Shown: positions 44,553-52,827 of the stretch, piece by piece
How the letters are laid out: every line of letters begins with the position of its first letter
How positions within the stretch are numbered: position 1 is the first letter of the stretch
NCBI RefSeq assembly: GCF_002933295.1
Contig: NZ_PSSW01000005.1
Location: 62,001-126,000 of the forward strand
Length of the DNA stretch: 64,000 bases
Reading direction: 5' to 3'
Source: Marinobacter flavimaris
Lineage (GTDB): Bacteria; Pseudomonadota; Gammaproteobacteria; Pseudomonadales; Oleiphilaceae
Notes under the pieces: generated by a model
Told to the model about the DNA's origin: nothing
The model's input: only the letters and a program-made list of their open reading frames with translations
Database searches by the model: none
Made by a program: the position numbers and the translations under genes

Positions 44553-45356
44553 TTACCGGGCGAAAATAGCCTCGTAGAAACGCATGGTTCCCTCCCAGGA
44601 ACGGGTGGCGGCCTCTTCGTCATAACCTATCGGCATGCCGAACTCCTCGGCGACCTTGTCAGCGCCAGGATTGGTGAATGAGTGCAGCACGCCGGGAAAG
44701 CTCACCAGGGTGAGATCGACTTCTGCATCCTGCATCTCCTTCACCAGGCCGGCGACCTGGTCCGAGGGAACCATCTTGTCGGCACCACCGGTGTAAACCT
44801 GAACCCTGGCCTTCACTGTTCCGGCTTCGGCGGTTATGGGGCTGCCAAGCGCACCGTGGTAGCTGACGACGCCGTCCAGATCCACGCCCATACGTGCCAT
44901 ATTCAGGACCACCGCGCCGCCGAAACAGTAGCCTTGTGCAGCGATGCGGGACGCATCAACGCTTTCATGGTTTTGCAGGATCTCCATCGCCTTCATGAAG
45001 CGCGCCTTCACCTGATCCATGTCCTTGGTCGCTTCCTGCATGAACTTCTGGGCGGTATCAGGGTGGTCCGCCTGCTTGCCAGAGCCATACATATCCAGGG
45101 CAAACGCGGTATAGCCGGCGGCGGCGAGCCGCTCTGCCTGATCCCGGGCGAATTCATTGTGGCCCCACCACTCATGCACCACCAGAACACCCGGGCGCTT
45201 CTCTTCGAACTCATTATCCCAGGCCATGTAACCGGTGAAGGTGGTTTCACCGACCTTGTATTCAACGGTCTTGGTTTGCATTTCTGCCAGTACCTGCGTG
45301 CTTGCCAGAGTTAGTGACAGGGCTGCGGCGGTCGCCGCTGTTTTCAGAGTTTTCAT
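44553..45356 (-). CDS. Secreted dienelactone hydrolase-family alpha/beta hydrolase
   Basis: A 267-residue protein. Residues 1-24 are a signal peptide (TAATAAALSLTLASTQVLA). The hydrolase core has the nucleophile elbow AQGYCFGGAVVLN, with cysteine as in dienelactone hydrolases, and a likely Asp/His pair near GADKMVPSDQ and VLHSFTNPG. The elbow HEWWGHNEFARDQAERLAAAGY is also family-typical. Secretion makes the usual chlorocatechol role unlikely; the natural substrate is unknown. The start is ATG 45356. Confidence 0.85.
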   Translation of the reverse strand: MKTLKTAATAAALSLTLASTQVLAEMQTKTVEYKVGETTFTGYMAWDNEFEEKRPGVLVVHEWWGHNEFARDQAERLAAAGYTAFALDMYGSGKQADHPDTAQKFMQEATKDMDQVKARFMKAMEILQNHESVDASRIAAQGYCFGGAVVLNMARMGVDLDGVVSYHGALGSPITAEAGTVKARVQVYTGGADKMVPSDQVAGLVKEMQDAEVDLTLVSFPGVLHSFTNPGADKVAEEFGMPIGYDEEAATRSWEGTMRFYEAIFAR

Positions 45357-45513
45357 GATCTGTCCTGCTCCTTTTGGGTCGGATTGTCTTTTTATCCGGA
45401 AATCTACGCCCGGAACCGGTAAACCGATGCAATCAGTTGCCAATCCAGTATAGGACCTTTTGACTACACTACAGTCAGACACCCGCAAATCCCGAATGAT
45501 CTGGAGGTTGTGT

Positions 45514-46632
45514 ATGAGGATCGGTGTACCCAGGGAAATCAAGAACCGCGAATACCGTGTAGGCATGACACCCGCTGCCGTTCATGAGCTGTGCGGCCAC
45601 AATCATGAGGTGTTTGTGGAAACCGGAGCTGGCCTCGCCATCGGTTTTTCTGACGAGGATTATCGGCAGGCCGGAGCGCGAATTCTTGAGACGGCCGGGG
45701 AGGTTTTCGATACCGCAGAGTTGATCGTCAAGGTCAAGGAGCCCCAGGCCGAAGAGCGGGCCATGCTGAAGCCGGAACACACGCTTTTCACCTATCTGCA
45801 TCTGGCCCCGGACAAAGCGCAGACGGACGACCTGGTGAAGTCCGGCGCTACTTGCATTGCCTATGAGACAGTGACCGACCATGGAGGGCATTTGCCCCTG
45901 CTGGCGCCTATGTCGGAAGTCGCCGGGCGCATGTCGATCCAGGCCGGTGCCCATTGCCTGGAGAAAGCCATGGGCGGTCGCGGCGTGCTTTTGGGCGGCG
46001 TACCCGGTGTCAGTCCGGCGCGGGTAGCGGTCGTTGGTGGCGGAGTTGTCGGCCAGAATGCGATTGCGATGGCGGTCGGGTTGGGTGCCCAGGTCACGGT
46101 TCTGGACCGCAACATGGACGTACTCAGAAACCTGGACCATCTCTACGGCAACCGCATCACAACCCTGTTTTCAACGGCCCAGACTCTGGATCAGGCGGTG
46201 ACGGAATCCGATCTTGTCATCGGCAGTGTGCTCATTCCAGGGGCCTCTGCGCCAAAGCTGATCACCCGCGATATGATCCGCCGGATGCCGGAGGGAAGCG
46301 TTATCGTGGACGTTGCCATTGATCAGGGTGGCTGTGCCGAAACCTCCCGGGCCACGACGCACGACGATCCCACGTATATTGTTGATGGTGTGGTACATTA
46401 CTGCGTGGCGAATATGCCGGGTGCCGTTGCGCGCACGTCGACTCTGGCGTTGAATAACGTCACTTTGCCTTTTGTGGCGGCCCTGGCCAACAAGGGTCCG
46501 GATCGGGCGATGAAGGAAGATCAACACCTCAGGGCCGGGCTGAACGTGGCCGCGGGCAAGGTGACCTACAGGGAAGTGGCAGAAGCGACCGGGCACCCAT
46601 ACACCAACCCTGAATCCCTGTTGGGATCCTGA
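45514..46632 (+). CDS. ald: Alanine dehydrogenase
   Basis: A 372-residue NAD-dependent alanine dehydrogenase, the usual family length (about 371). It starts [20 protein letters not shown], with the catalytic arginine and lysine of the N-terminal domain. The NAD fold shows [22 protein letters not shown]. The reaction is L-alanine to pyruvate and ammonia. The ATG at 45514 follows GGAGG at 45503-45507. A glutathione transferase-like gene follows 22 bases later. Confidence 0.95.
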   Translation: MRIGVPREIKNREYRVGMTPAAVHELCGHNHEVFVETGAGLAIGFSDEDYRQAGARILETAGEVFDTAELIVKVKEPQAEERAMLKPEHTLFTYLHLAPDKAQTDDLVKSGATCIAYETVTDHGGHLPLLAPMSEVAGRMSIQAGAHCLEKAMGGRGVLLGGVPGVSPARVAVVGGGVVGQNAIAMAVGLGAQVTVLDRNMDVLRNLDHLYGNRITTLFSTAQTLDQAVTESDLVIGSVLIPGASAPKLITRDMIRRMPEGSVIVDVAIDQGGCAETSRATTHDDPTYIVDGVVHYCVANMPGAVARTSTLALNNVTLPFVAALANKGPDRAMKEDQHLRAGLNVAAGKVTYREVAEATGHPYTNPESLLGS

Positions 46633-46654
46633 GTGTGAAATCCCCGGAGAAACC

Positions 46655-47227
46655 ATGAAACTGATCGGATCCACTACTTCACCTTACGTTCGGCGTATTC
46701 GTATCCTGCTGGACGAAGAGCCCTATGAATTCCTCAATCTCAATATCTATGGTGAAGGCCGGGACGAGCTGCGGCGAAACAATCCGACCCTGAAAATTCC
46801 GGTACTCGAAGACGGTGGCAAGGAAATCTATGATTCCCGGATTATCGCCCGTTACGTCAGTGCCAAACAGGGCCGCGATCCGCTGACCTGGGATCAGGAA
46901 AACCAGCTGACCATGATCGATGGCGCCAATGACTCCGCGGTCACGTTGCTGCTCTCGGAGAAGTCCGGAATCGATACCGGCGCCGACCTGATGTTCTACA
47001 ACCTTCAATGTGAACGCATCATGACAACCTTGCGCACGCTGTCGGCAATGGCGGAAGAGGGCCAGTTCGAGGAATGGAATTACCCGGCCATCTGTCTTTA
47101 TTGCCTGGTAGACTGGCTGGATTTCAGGGACCTTGTGGACTTTTCCGGTGTGGAGAGCCTGTTATCCTTCCGCGACAGCCACCGGGATTACCCCTGGGTT
47201 GCCGAGACCGATCCGCGCAATTCCTGA
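46655..47227 (+). CDS. Glutathione S-transferase family protein (YibF-like)
   Basis: A 190-residue protein with an N-terminal thioredoxin-like domain (MKLIGSTTSPYVRRIRILL, then the cis-proline motif LKIPVLEDGGKEIYDSRIIARY that binds glutathione) and an all-helical C-terminal domain. The SPY start is like bacterial YibF or beta-type GSTs with Ser as the likely catalytic residue. Substrate unknown. It follows ald by 22 bases and so is probably in its operon. Confidence 0.85.
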   Translation: MKLIGSTTSPYVRRIRILLDEEPYEFLNLNIYGEGRDELRRNNPTLKIPVLEDGGKEIYDSRIIARYVSAKQGRDPLTWDQENQLTMIDGANDSAVTLLLSEKSGIDTGADLMFYNLQCERIMTTLRTLSAMAEEGQFEEWNYPAICLYCLVDWLDFRDLVDFSGVESLLSFRDSHRDYPWVAETDPRNS

Positions 47228-47233
47228 CTCCGC

Positions 47234-47255
47234 GCGGCCGGCAATCGCCGGCCGC
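47234..47255. terminator. Perfect GC hairpin after the GST gene
   Basis: GCGGCCGGC and GCCGGCCGC form a perfect 9-bp stem around AATC. It lies seven bases after the GST stop. There is no T run, but an A run follows at 47273-47281. Confidence 0.5.
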
Positions 47256-47422
47256 CGCCTCCAGCCAAGGCTGAAAAAAAACTTGCCCGATCATCCTGCG
47301 TCATTTTGCTTTCGCAATCGCTGTTCTTGACTATAGTTAAGATTAAGGAACAGCGTCTGATCTGCCGGTTACCGCGTTCCGTACGTATAAATACCAACAA
47401 TAGAAGAGAGAGGGGGTCATCC

Positions 47423-48034
47423 ATGCTCCTGTCACATGCGTTCGGTCTCTTTACCCATCCTGATGAAGAGTGGGCTTCCATACGAAAAGAACATGAAACT
47501 CCGCGCCGGGTCTATGTTGCCTATGTTCTGATTCTGGCGGCGATAGCTCCCATTTGTGCCTACATATCGACTGCCTATTTCGGCTGGACGGTCGGCAATG
47601 AGCGGCTGATCAAGTTAACCGAGATCAGTGCAATGCAGCTCAGCGTGTTGACCTATCTGGCAATGCTGGTCGGCGTTTTTGCGCTGGGTTACGCCATCAA
47701 CTGGATGGCAAGAACCTACGGCGCCAAGGAAGAACACGTACCCTCGAACGGTATTGCCCTGGCAGCCTACTCCTGCACTCCTCTGTTCCTCGCAGGATTT
47801 GCCCTGCTGTATCCAGTGCCCTGGTTCAACGCCATCGTCTTCCTGGCCGCCGCCTGCTATGGCGCCTATCTCATGTATGACGGGCTGCCGATTGTCATGG
47901 GCATCGAAAAGGAGCGGGCGGTAATGTACGCCGGAGCGTTGCTGACCGTCGCCCTGGTGATCCTGGTATCCACTCGCGTGGGTTCCGTCATTCTCTGGAA
48001 CTTCGGAGTTGGTCCGGTATTTATCAGCGGATAG
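47423..48034 (+). CDS. Yip1-family membrane protein
   Basis: A 203-residue membrane protein with about five hydrophobic segments. The N-terminal HAFGLFTHPDEEWASIRKE and the CTPLFLAGFALLYP segment match the Yip1/DUF1282 family. Function unknown; family members are often near envelope-stress or trafficking genes. The start is ATG 47423 with GAGAGGGGG ahead. It is flanked by a hairpin upstream and a strong terminator downstream, so it is likely monocistronic. Confidence 0.82.
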   Translation: MLLSHAFGLFTHPDEEWASIRKEHETPRRVYVAYVLILAAIAPICAYISTAYFGWTVGNERLIKLTEISAMQLSVLTYLAMLVGVFALGYAINWMARTYGAKEEHVPSNGIALAAYSCTPLFLAGFALLYPVPWFNAIVFLAAACYGAYLMYDGLPIVMGIEKERAVMYAGALLTVALVILVSTRVGSVILWNFGVGPVFISG

Positions 48035-48055
48035 ACCGGGTTTAAACGGACCGCA

Positions 48056-48083
48056 AAAGGGGAGCCACTGGCTCCCTTTTTTT
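48056..48083 (+). terminator. Rho-independent terminator of the Yip1 gene
   Basis: A stem GGGAGCC with GGCTCCC around a short loop, preceded by an A run and followed by seven T. Confidence 0.93.
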
Positions 48084-48118
48084 ATGGTTTCTGGTTCTTG
48101 CAAAAGACTTGTCGTGAT

Positions 48119-48136
48119 TTGCCATCCCCCTGTCGC
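48119..48136 (+). promoter_or_regulatory. Possible Pho box upstream of phoD
   Basis: TTGCCAT and CTGTCGC are 11 bases apart (start to start) with CCCC between; each differs from CTGTCAT at two positions. A further TTGTCGT lies ten bases before. The site is 115 bases before the phoD ATG. The degree of match is modest. Confidence 0.45.
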
Positions 48137-48250
48137 AAATTGGCAATGCGTTCTTAACCAAGCCCGATTAGCTTCTTCATTTGGAGTAGAAACGGCGAAA
48201 GGTGCAGAACGTCGAGACTACAAGGGACGAATGCAGGGGAAGATATAACA

Positions 48251-49993
48251 ATGAAACGACTGACACGACGGGATTTTCTGAAGGCATCAGCCATGGGTAT
48301 GGGCGCCGTGGTGATTTCGACCGGCCTCGCAGGCTGTGTACTGGACAGCTCCGACAAGCGAACAATCAGCTTTACCCATGGAGTGGCCAGCGGCGACCCG
48401 CTTGCCGATGGTGTCATGCTCTGGACCAGGGCTGCACCGGCGACCGGTTCGGCACCTGTCGGTGTCGCCTGGGAGGTATCGACGGATGAGGGTTTCGAGA
48501 ACCTTGTGCACTCCGGCACGGCAGAGGCCACTGAGGCCCATGACTTCACCGTCAAGGTGGACGTCCGCGGCCTGGCACCGGGGCAGAGCTACTATTACCG
48601 CTTTCAGACGACCGATCGGCAGTCACCGGTGGGCGTAACCCGGACCTTACCGGAAGGCAGTATCGACTCAGTGCGCCTGGCCGTGGTCTCCTGCGCGAAT
48701 TATCCGGCCGGTTATTTCAACGTCTACGGGGAAATCAGTAAACAGAATGACCTGGATGCCGTGGTCCATCTGGGCGACTACATCTACGAATACAGCTCCG
48801 ACAGCAGCAGTTATGCGGCACAGGATGCCCAGGCCCTGGGGAGGACCTTTTCTGAGGACAACAATCTTGAGCTGATTGAACTGGTGGACTATCGCAAACG
48901 TTACGCTGCGTATCGGGCAGACCCGGATCTTCAGTCCCTGCATGCGAGAGTGCCGTTCATTGTGGTGTGGGACGACCACGAAGTGGCGAACGACGCCTGG
49001 GAAGAGGGAGCTGAAAACCACAACGAGGGCGAGGGCGATTTCACCCAGCGTAAGCTCAATGCCCTCAAGGCCTATTTTGAATGGATGCCGATCCGTCCTG
49101 TGTTCGAGGGCAGCGACGAGGCCATTTTCCGGACCTTCCGGTTCGGCGACCTGGTGGATCTGCACATGCTCGACACCCGCATTATCGGTCGCGACCAGCA
49201 ACTGGACTACATGGACTACTTCACGGGAGAAGGCCTTGATGCCGCCCGCTTTACTGCGGATGTTGGCAGTGAGAACCGTACCCTGCTGGGTGCGGAGCAA
49301 CTGCTCTGGCTGCAGTCTTCCCTGAACTACTCCACCGCCACATGGCAGGTGTTGGGGCAACAGGTGCTCATGGGCCGAATGAATCTGCCCGCGGAGCTGC
49401 TGGTGGCCATTGCTACTGAGCAGTTTGACGGTCTGCCGGAAAAACTGGCGGAACTGGCCCAGCTCAAAGGCCGGGAGCTCCAGGGGGATCCGTCCCTGAC
49501 TCCAGAGGAATTGGCTCGCATCAATACAGTTGCCCCCTACAATCTGGACGCCTGGGATGGCTACCAATATGAACGGGAAGTGGTTCTGGGAACGGCCAAG
49601 GCGCTGAACAAGAACCTGGTTGTACTGGCGGGGGATACCCATAACGCCTGGGCCAACAACCTGAAAGACATCCAGGGCGACCAGATTGGCGTGGAGTTCG
49701 CTACAGCGTCGGTTACATCACCCGGCCTGGAGGAGTATCTGGGCATTCCGGATGACATGATTCAGGGCGCGGAACAGGCCATTGGTCTGCTGGTGGATGA
49801 CCTGGATTACCTGAACGTGAATCAGCGTGGCTACATGCTGGTGACCTTTACGCCCGAAGAAGCCCGGGCCGACTGGTATTTCGTGGACACCATCAAGTCA
49901 AAGGATTATCAGATCGACGCGAGCCGCACCGCTTCCCGGCGGGTATTGCCCGGTCCCGGAAATCGTACGGTGCAGGACACAAGCATAGGATAA
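48251..49993 (+). CDS. phoD: Alkaline phosphatase D-type phosphodiesterase/phosphatase PhoD
   Basis: A 580-residue secreted enzyme. It starts with a Tat signal (TRRDFLK at residues 5-11) and a hydrophobic run ending LAGC, so it may be a lipoprotein with Cys29. The N-terminal Fn3-like domain (SFTHGVASGDPLADGVMLWT) precedes the metallophosphatase core with SCANYPAGYFNVYGEI, HLGDYIYEY, VWDDHEVANDAW and AGDTHNAWAN. The core binds Fe/Ca ions and releases phosphate from mono- and diesters. The gene is in keeping with the Pho regulon theme of the window, with a possible Pho box upstream. Confidence 0.92.
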   Translation: MKRLTRRDFLKASAMGMGAVVISTGLAGCVLDSSDKRTISFTHGVASGDPLADGVMLWTRAAPATGSAPVGVAWEVSTDEGFENLVHSGTAEATEAHDFTVKVDVRGLAPGQSYYYRFQTTDRQSPVGVTRTLPEGSIDSVRLAVVSCANYPAGYFNVYGEISKQNDLDAVVHLGDYIYEYSSDSSSYAAQDAQALGRTFSEDNNLELIELVDYRKRYAAYRADPDLQSLHARVPFIVVWDDHEVANDAWEEGAENHNEGEGDFTQRKLNALKAYFEWMPIRPVFEGSDEAIFRTFRFGDLVDLHMLDTRIIGRDQQLDYMDYFTGEGLDAARFTADVGSENRTLLGAEQLLWLQSSLNYSTATWQVLGQQVLMGRMNLPAELLVAIATEQFDGLPEKLAELAQLKGRELQGDPSLTPEELARINTVAPYNLDAWDGYQYEREVVLGTAKALNKNLVVLAGDTHNAWANNLKDIQGDQIGVEFATASVTSPGLEEYLGIPDDMIQGAEQAIGLLVDDLDYLNVNQRGYMLVTFTPEEARADWYFVDTIKSKDYQIDASRTASRRVLPGPGNRTVQDTSIG

Positions 49994-50079
49994 GAAGTCC
50001 GACCGGTCCCCTGACTATTCTGTCTTTGATGCAGCGCAAACCACCCCGGGTGCTTTCCGGGGTTTAATGGGGTGTTGCA

Positions 50080-52827
50080 ATGGCAGGGAGCTCTCAGGGG
50101 ATGTCGGAATCGGTGGTCTTGAAAAACGGCGAGTGCGAGCAGCGGGAGCCGGAGTGGCATGTGCTTCAGTCCGCGGAAGCAAGGCAGGAGCTCAAAGCAA
50201 AGGAGCCCCTGTCTGAGGATGAGGTTCGCCAGCGCCTGGCCCGCCATGGCCCAAATGCTTTGCCGGAGGCTCGTGCAAAGGGGCCTTGGGCGAGACTGGG
50301 ACGGCAACTCAAGAATTTCCTGATTTACGTACTGGCAGGGGCCGCCGTAATCACGGCGAGCCTGGGCCACTGGGTGGATGCTGGCGTCATTCTCGCTGTT
50401 GTTGTTATCCAGACGCTGGTGGGCTTCGTTCAGGAGGGCAAGGCCGAGCAGGCCCTGTCGGCCATTCGCCACATGCTTGCGCCCAAAGCACGGGTCATGC
50501 GTTCTGATGGCCAGCATCAGATAGATGCTGCCAATCTGGTTCCGGGCGATACGGTACTGTTGGAGCCCGGAGACCGGGTGCCCGCCGATCTGCGTCTGGA
50601 AAAGTCCCACAACCTGAAAATCGATGAGGCCATTCTCACGGGTGAGTCCGAGGCTGTTGATAAATCAACAGGGTCGGTGGCTCCAGATGCTCCGTTGGGG
50701 GACCAGTCCGGGATGGCCTTCTCCGGCACCATGGTTGCGACCGGGACCGGCCGTGGCGTTGTGGTTCGAACCGGCGCGCGCACTGAGATCGGTCGCATTT
50801 CCGGACTCCTCGCTCAGACCACAACTCTGAAAACCCCCTTATTGGAGCAAATGGACAGGTTCGCCCGAATCCTTTCCATCATCGTGATTGCCGCCGGCAT
50901 TGCGATTTTTGTTGGCGGAGCTGCATTCAGCGGTCTGCCATTCCGGGAACTGTTTATGGCAGTGGTTGGCCTCACCGTTGCCGCGATACCCGAGGGCTTA
51001 CCAGCAATTCTCACCATTACCCTGGCCATCGGTGTGCGCCAGATGGCACGCCGGCAGGCCGTGGTTCGCCGAATGCCGGTTATCGAAACCCTGGGCGCGG
51101 TGTCGGTAATCTGTTCGGATAAAACCGGAACGCTCACCCGGAACGAAATGATGGTCACTCGGGCGGTGTTATCCGGGGTTCAACTCGAGGTGACTGGCGA
51201 AGGCTACGATCTTGATGGTGCGGTAAACGCCGAAAATGGTCACCCGTCGGACTCCACTCTGCTGGACGAACTTGCCCGGGCCGCCGCCCTTTGTAACGAC
51301 GCCCATGTTCACCATGACTCAGGCAGAATCCGAATCGCCGGCGATCCAATGGAGGCCGCGCTCTCCGTGTTTGCCCGCAAAGCCGGGTTTGATGTTGATG
51401 GCAGCGCCGCCGACTGGCCCCGGAAAGATGAGATTCCTTTCGATACCGAGAATCGCTTCATGGCCACGCTGAATCATGACCACCACGGCCACAGCGTGAT
51501 CTACCTGAAAGGCGCGCCGGAGCGGATCCTGGATATGTGTAACAGCGAGGTTGCCGAATCCGGGGAAACCAGCGAACTGCGCCGGGATTTCTGGGAGCGG
51601 GTTATCACCGAAATGGCATCCGATGGTCTCAGAGTGCTGGCCCTTGCCCGGAAGCCCGCAGAACGTGGCAGTGGCGAACTGGCCATTGAAGATCTTGAAC
51701 AGGGTGCAGAACTGCTTGGTCTGGTTGGTTTGCTGGATCCGCCAAGGCAGGAAGCCATTCGGGCTATTGCCGAGTGCCACGAAGCCGGAATCCGGGTGAA
51801 GATGATTACCGGTGATCACGGGATCACGGCAGGCGCTATTGCCCGCAAGCTGGGCCTGAAAAATACCGGGCGGGTTCTGACTGGTAAGGAATTGGACCAG
51901 CTGGATGATGATCAGCTTCGGGATCTTGTTGGTGAAGTGGATGTCTTTGCCCGGACCAGTCCCGAACATAAATTGAGGCTGGTCACTGCGCTGCAGGCCC
52001 TGCATGGAGTTGTCGCCATGACCGGGGACGGGGTCAATGACGCACCGGCCCTCAAGCGGGCGGATGTGGGTATTGCCATGGGGGTGAAGGGCTCGGAGGC
52101 TGCGAGGGAAGCGTCTTCGGTGGTGTTGCTGGACGACAATTTCGCCAGTATTGCGGCAGCCGTGCGCGAGGGGCGAACTGTTTACACTAATCTTAAAAAA
52201 GGCATTGCCTTTATGCTGCCCATTAACGGTGGGGAGTCTATCAGTCTCGTTACCGCCCTGTTGCTTGGGCTGACCCTGCCCATTTCGGCACTGCAGATTC
52301 TCTGGGTCAACATGGTCAGCTCTGTGGTTCTGGCCATGACACTGGCGTTTGAGCCCGCGGAACCCGATGTTATGAAGCATCCGCCAAGGGGGCGGAATGA
52401 GTCCCTGCTTCGGGGATTCGTGGTCTGGCGTGTGGTCTTCGTTTCACTTCTGTTCCTTGGTGGCATTTTTGCTGCCTGGTACTGGGCCATGCATCATCAT
52501 GGTGATGAGAGCACTGCCCGGACCCTTGCGGTTAACACGCTTGTGGCAATGGAAATGTTTTACTTGTTTGCGGTGCGGTACCTGGATTCAGCGTCAATTA
52601 CCCTGCGCGGGGTGTTGGGTACGCCGATCGTCCTGTTGGCAGTCGCCGCGGTTATTGCATTGCAACTGCTGTTTACCTATACGCCCTGGTTCAACGATAC
52701 CTTTGGCACGCAGGCGCTGAGCGTTGAAATGCTCGGGTTTGCAGCGGTTTCCGGTGTGGTGGTTCTGGTGATCCTCGAAATCGAAACGGTTGTCAGAAGG
52801 CGTTGGCTCAGGGCAGGCCCCGGGTAA
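50080..52827 (+). CDS. P-type cation-transporting ATPase (P2/Ca- or Na-type)
   Basis: A 915-residue P-type ATPase with ten likely membrane helices. It has TGES near residue 187, phosphorylation motif ICSDKTGTLT with Asp347, membrane helix 4 motif PEGLPAIL, hinge motif TGDGVNDAPALKRADVGIAMG and an N-terminal cation ATPase domain. The AAIPEGLPAILTITLAIG form is that of the SERCA/PMR1-like group that pumps calcium or sodium. Metal or cation specificity is not decided by sequence. Two in-frame ATGs (50080 and 50101) both have a G-rich Shine-Dalgarno; I took the first. Its 3' end overlaps the phosphoketolase-like gene by 20 bases. Confidence 0.88.
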   Translation: MAGSSQGMSESVVLKNGECEQREPEWHVLQSAEARQELKAKEPLSEDEVRQRLARHGPNALPEARAKGPWARLGRQLKNFLIYVLAGAAVITASLGHWVDAGVILAVVVIQTLVGFVQEGKAEQALSAIRHMLAPKARVMRSDGQHQIDAANLVPGDTVLLEPGDRVPADLRLEKSHNLKIDEAILTGESEAVDKSTGSVAPDAPLGDQSGMAFSGTMVATGTGRGVVVRTGARTEIGRISGLLAQTTTLKTPLLEQMDRFARILSIIVIAAGIAIFVGGAAFSGLPFRELFMAVVGLTVAAIPEGLPAILTITLAIGVRQMARRQAVVRRMPVIETLGAVSVICSDKTGTLTRNEMMVTRAVLSGVQLEVTGEGYDLDGAVNAENGHPSDSTLLDELARAAALCNDAHVHHDSGRIRIAGDPMEAALSVFARKAGFDVDGSAADWPRKDEIPFDTENRFMATLNHDHHGHSVIYLKGAPERILDMCNSEVAESGETSELRRDFWERVITEMASDGLRVLALARKPAERGSGELAIEDLEQGAELLGLVGLLDPPRQEAIRAIAECHEAGIRVKMITGDHGITAGAIARKLGLKNTGRVLTGKELDQLDDDQLRDLVGEVDVFARTSPEHKLRLVTALQALHGVVAMTGDGVNDAPALKRADVGIAMGVKGSEAAREASSVVLLDDNFASIAAAVREGRTVYTNLKKGIAFMLPINGGESISLVTALLLGLTLPISALQILWVNMVSSVVLAMTLAFEPAEPDVMKHPPRGRNESLLRGFVVWRVVFVSLLFLGGIFAAWYWAMHHHGDESTARTLAVNTLVAMEMFYLFAVRYLDSASITLRGVLGTPIVLLAVAAVIALQLLFTYTPWFNDTFGTQALSVEMLGFAAVSGVVVLVILEIETVVRRRWLRAGPG

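Noticed and set aside
47300..47345. Promoter TTGACT/TATAGT before the Yip1 gene
   Set aside because: The boxes overlap or have wrong spacing, so no promoter pair is supported.
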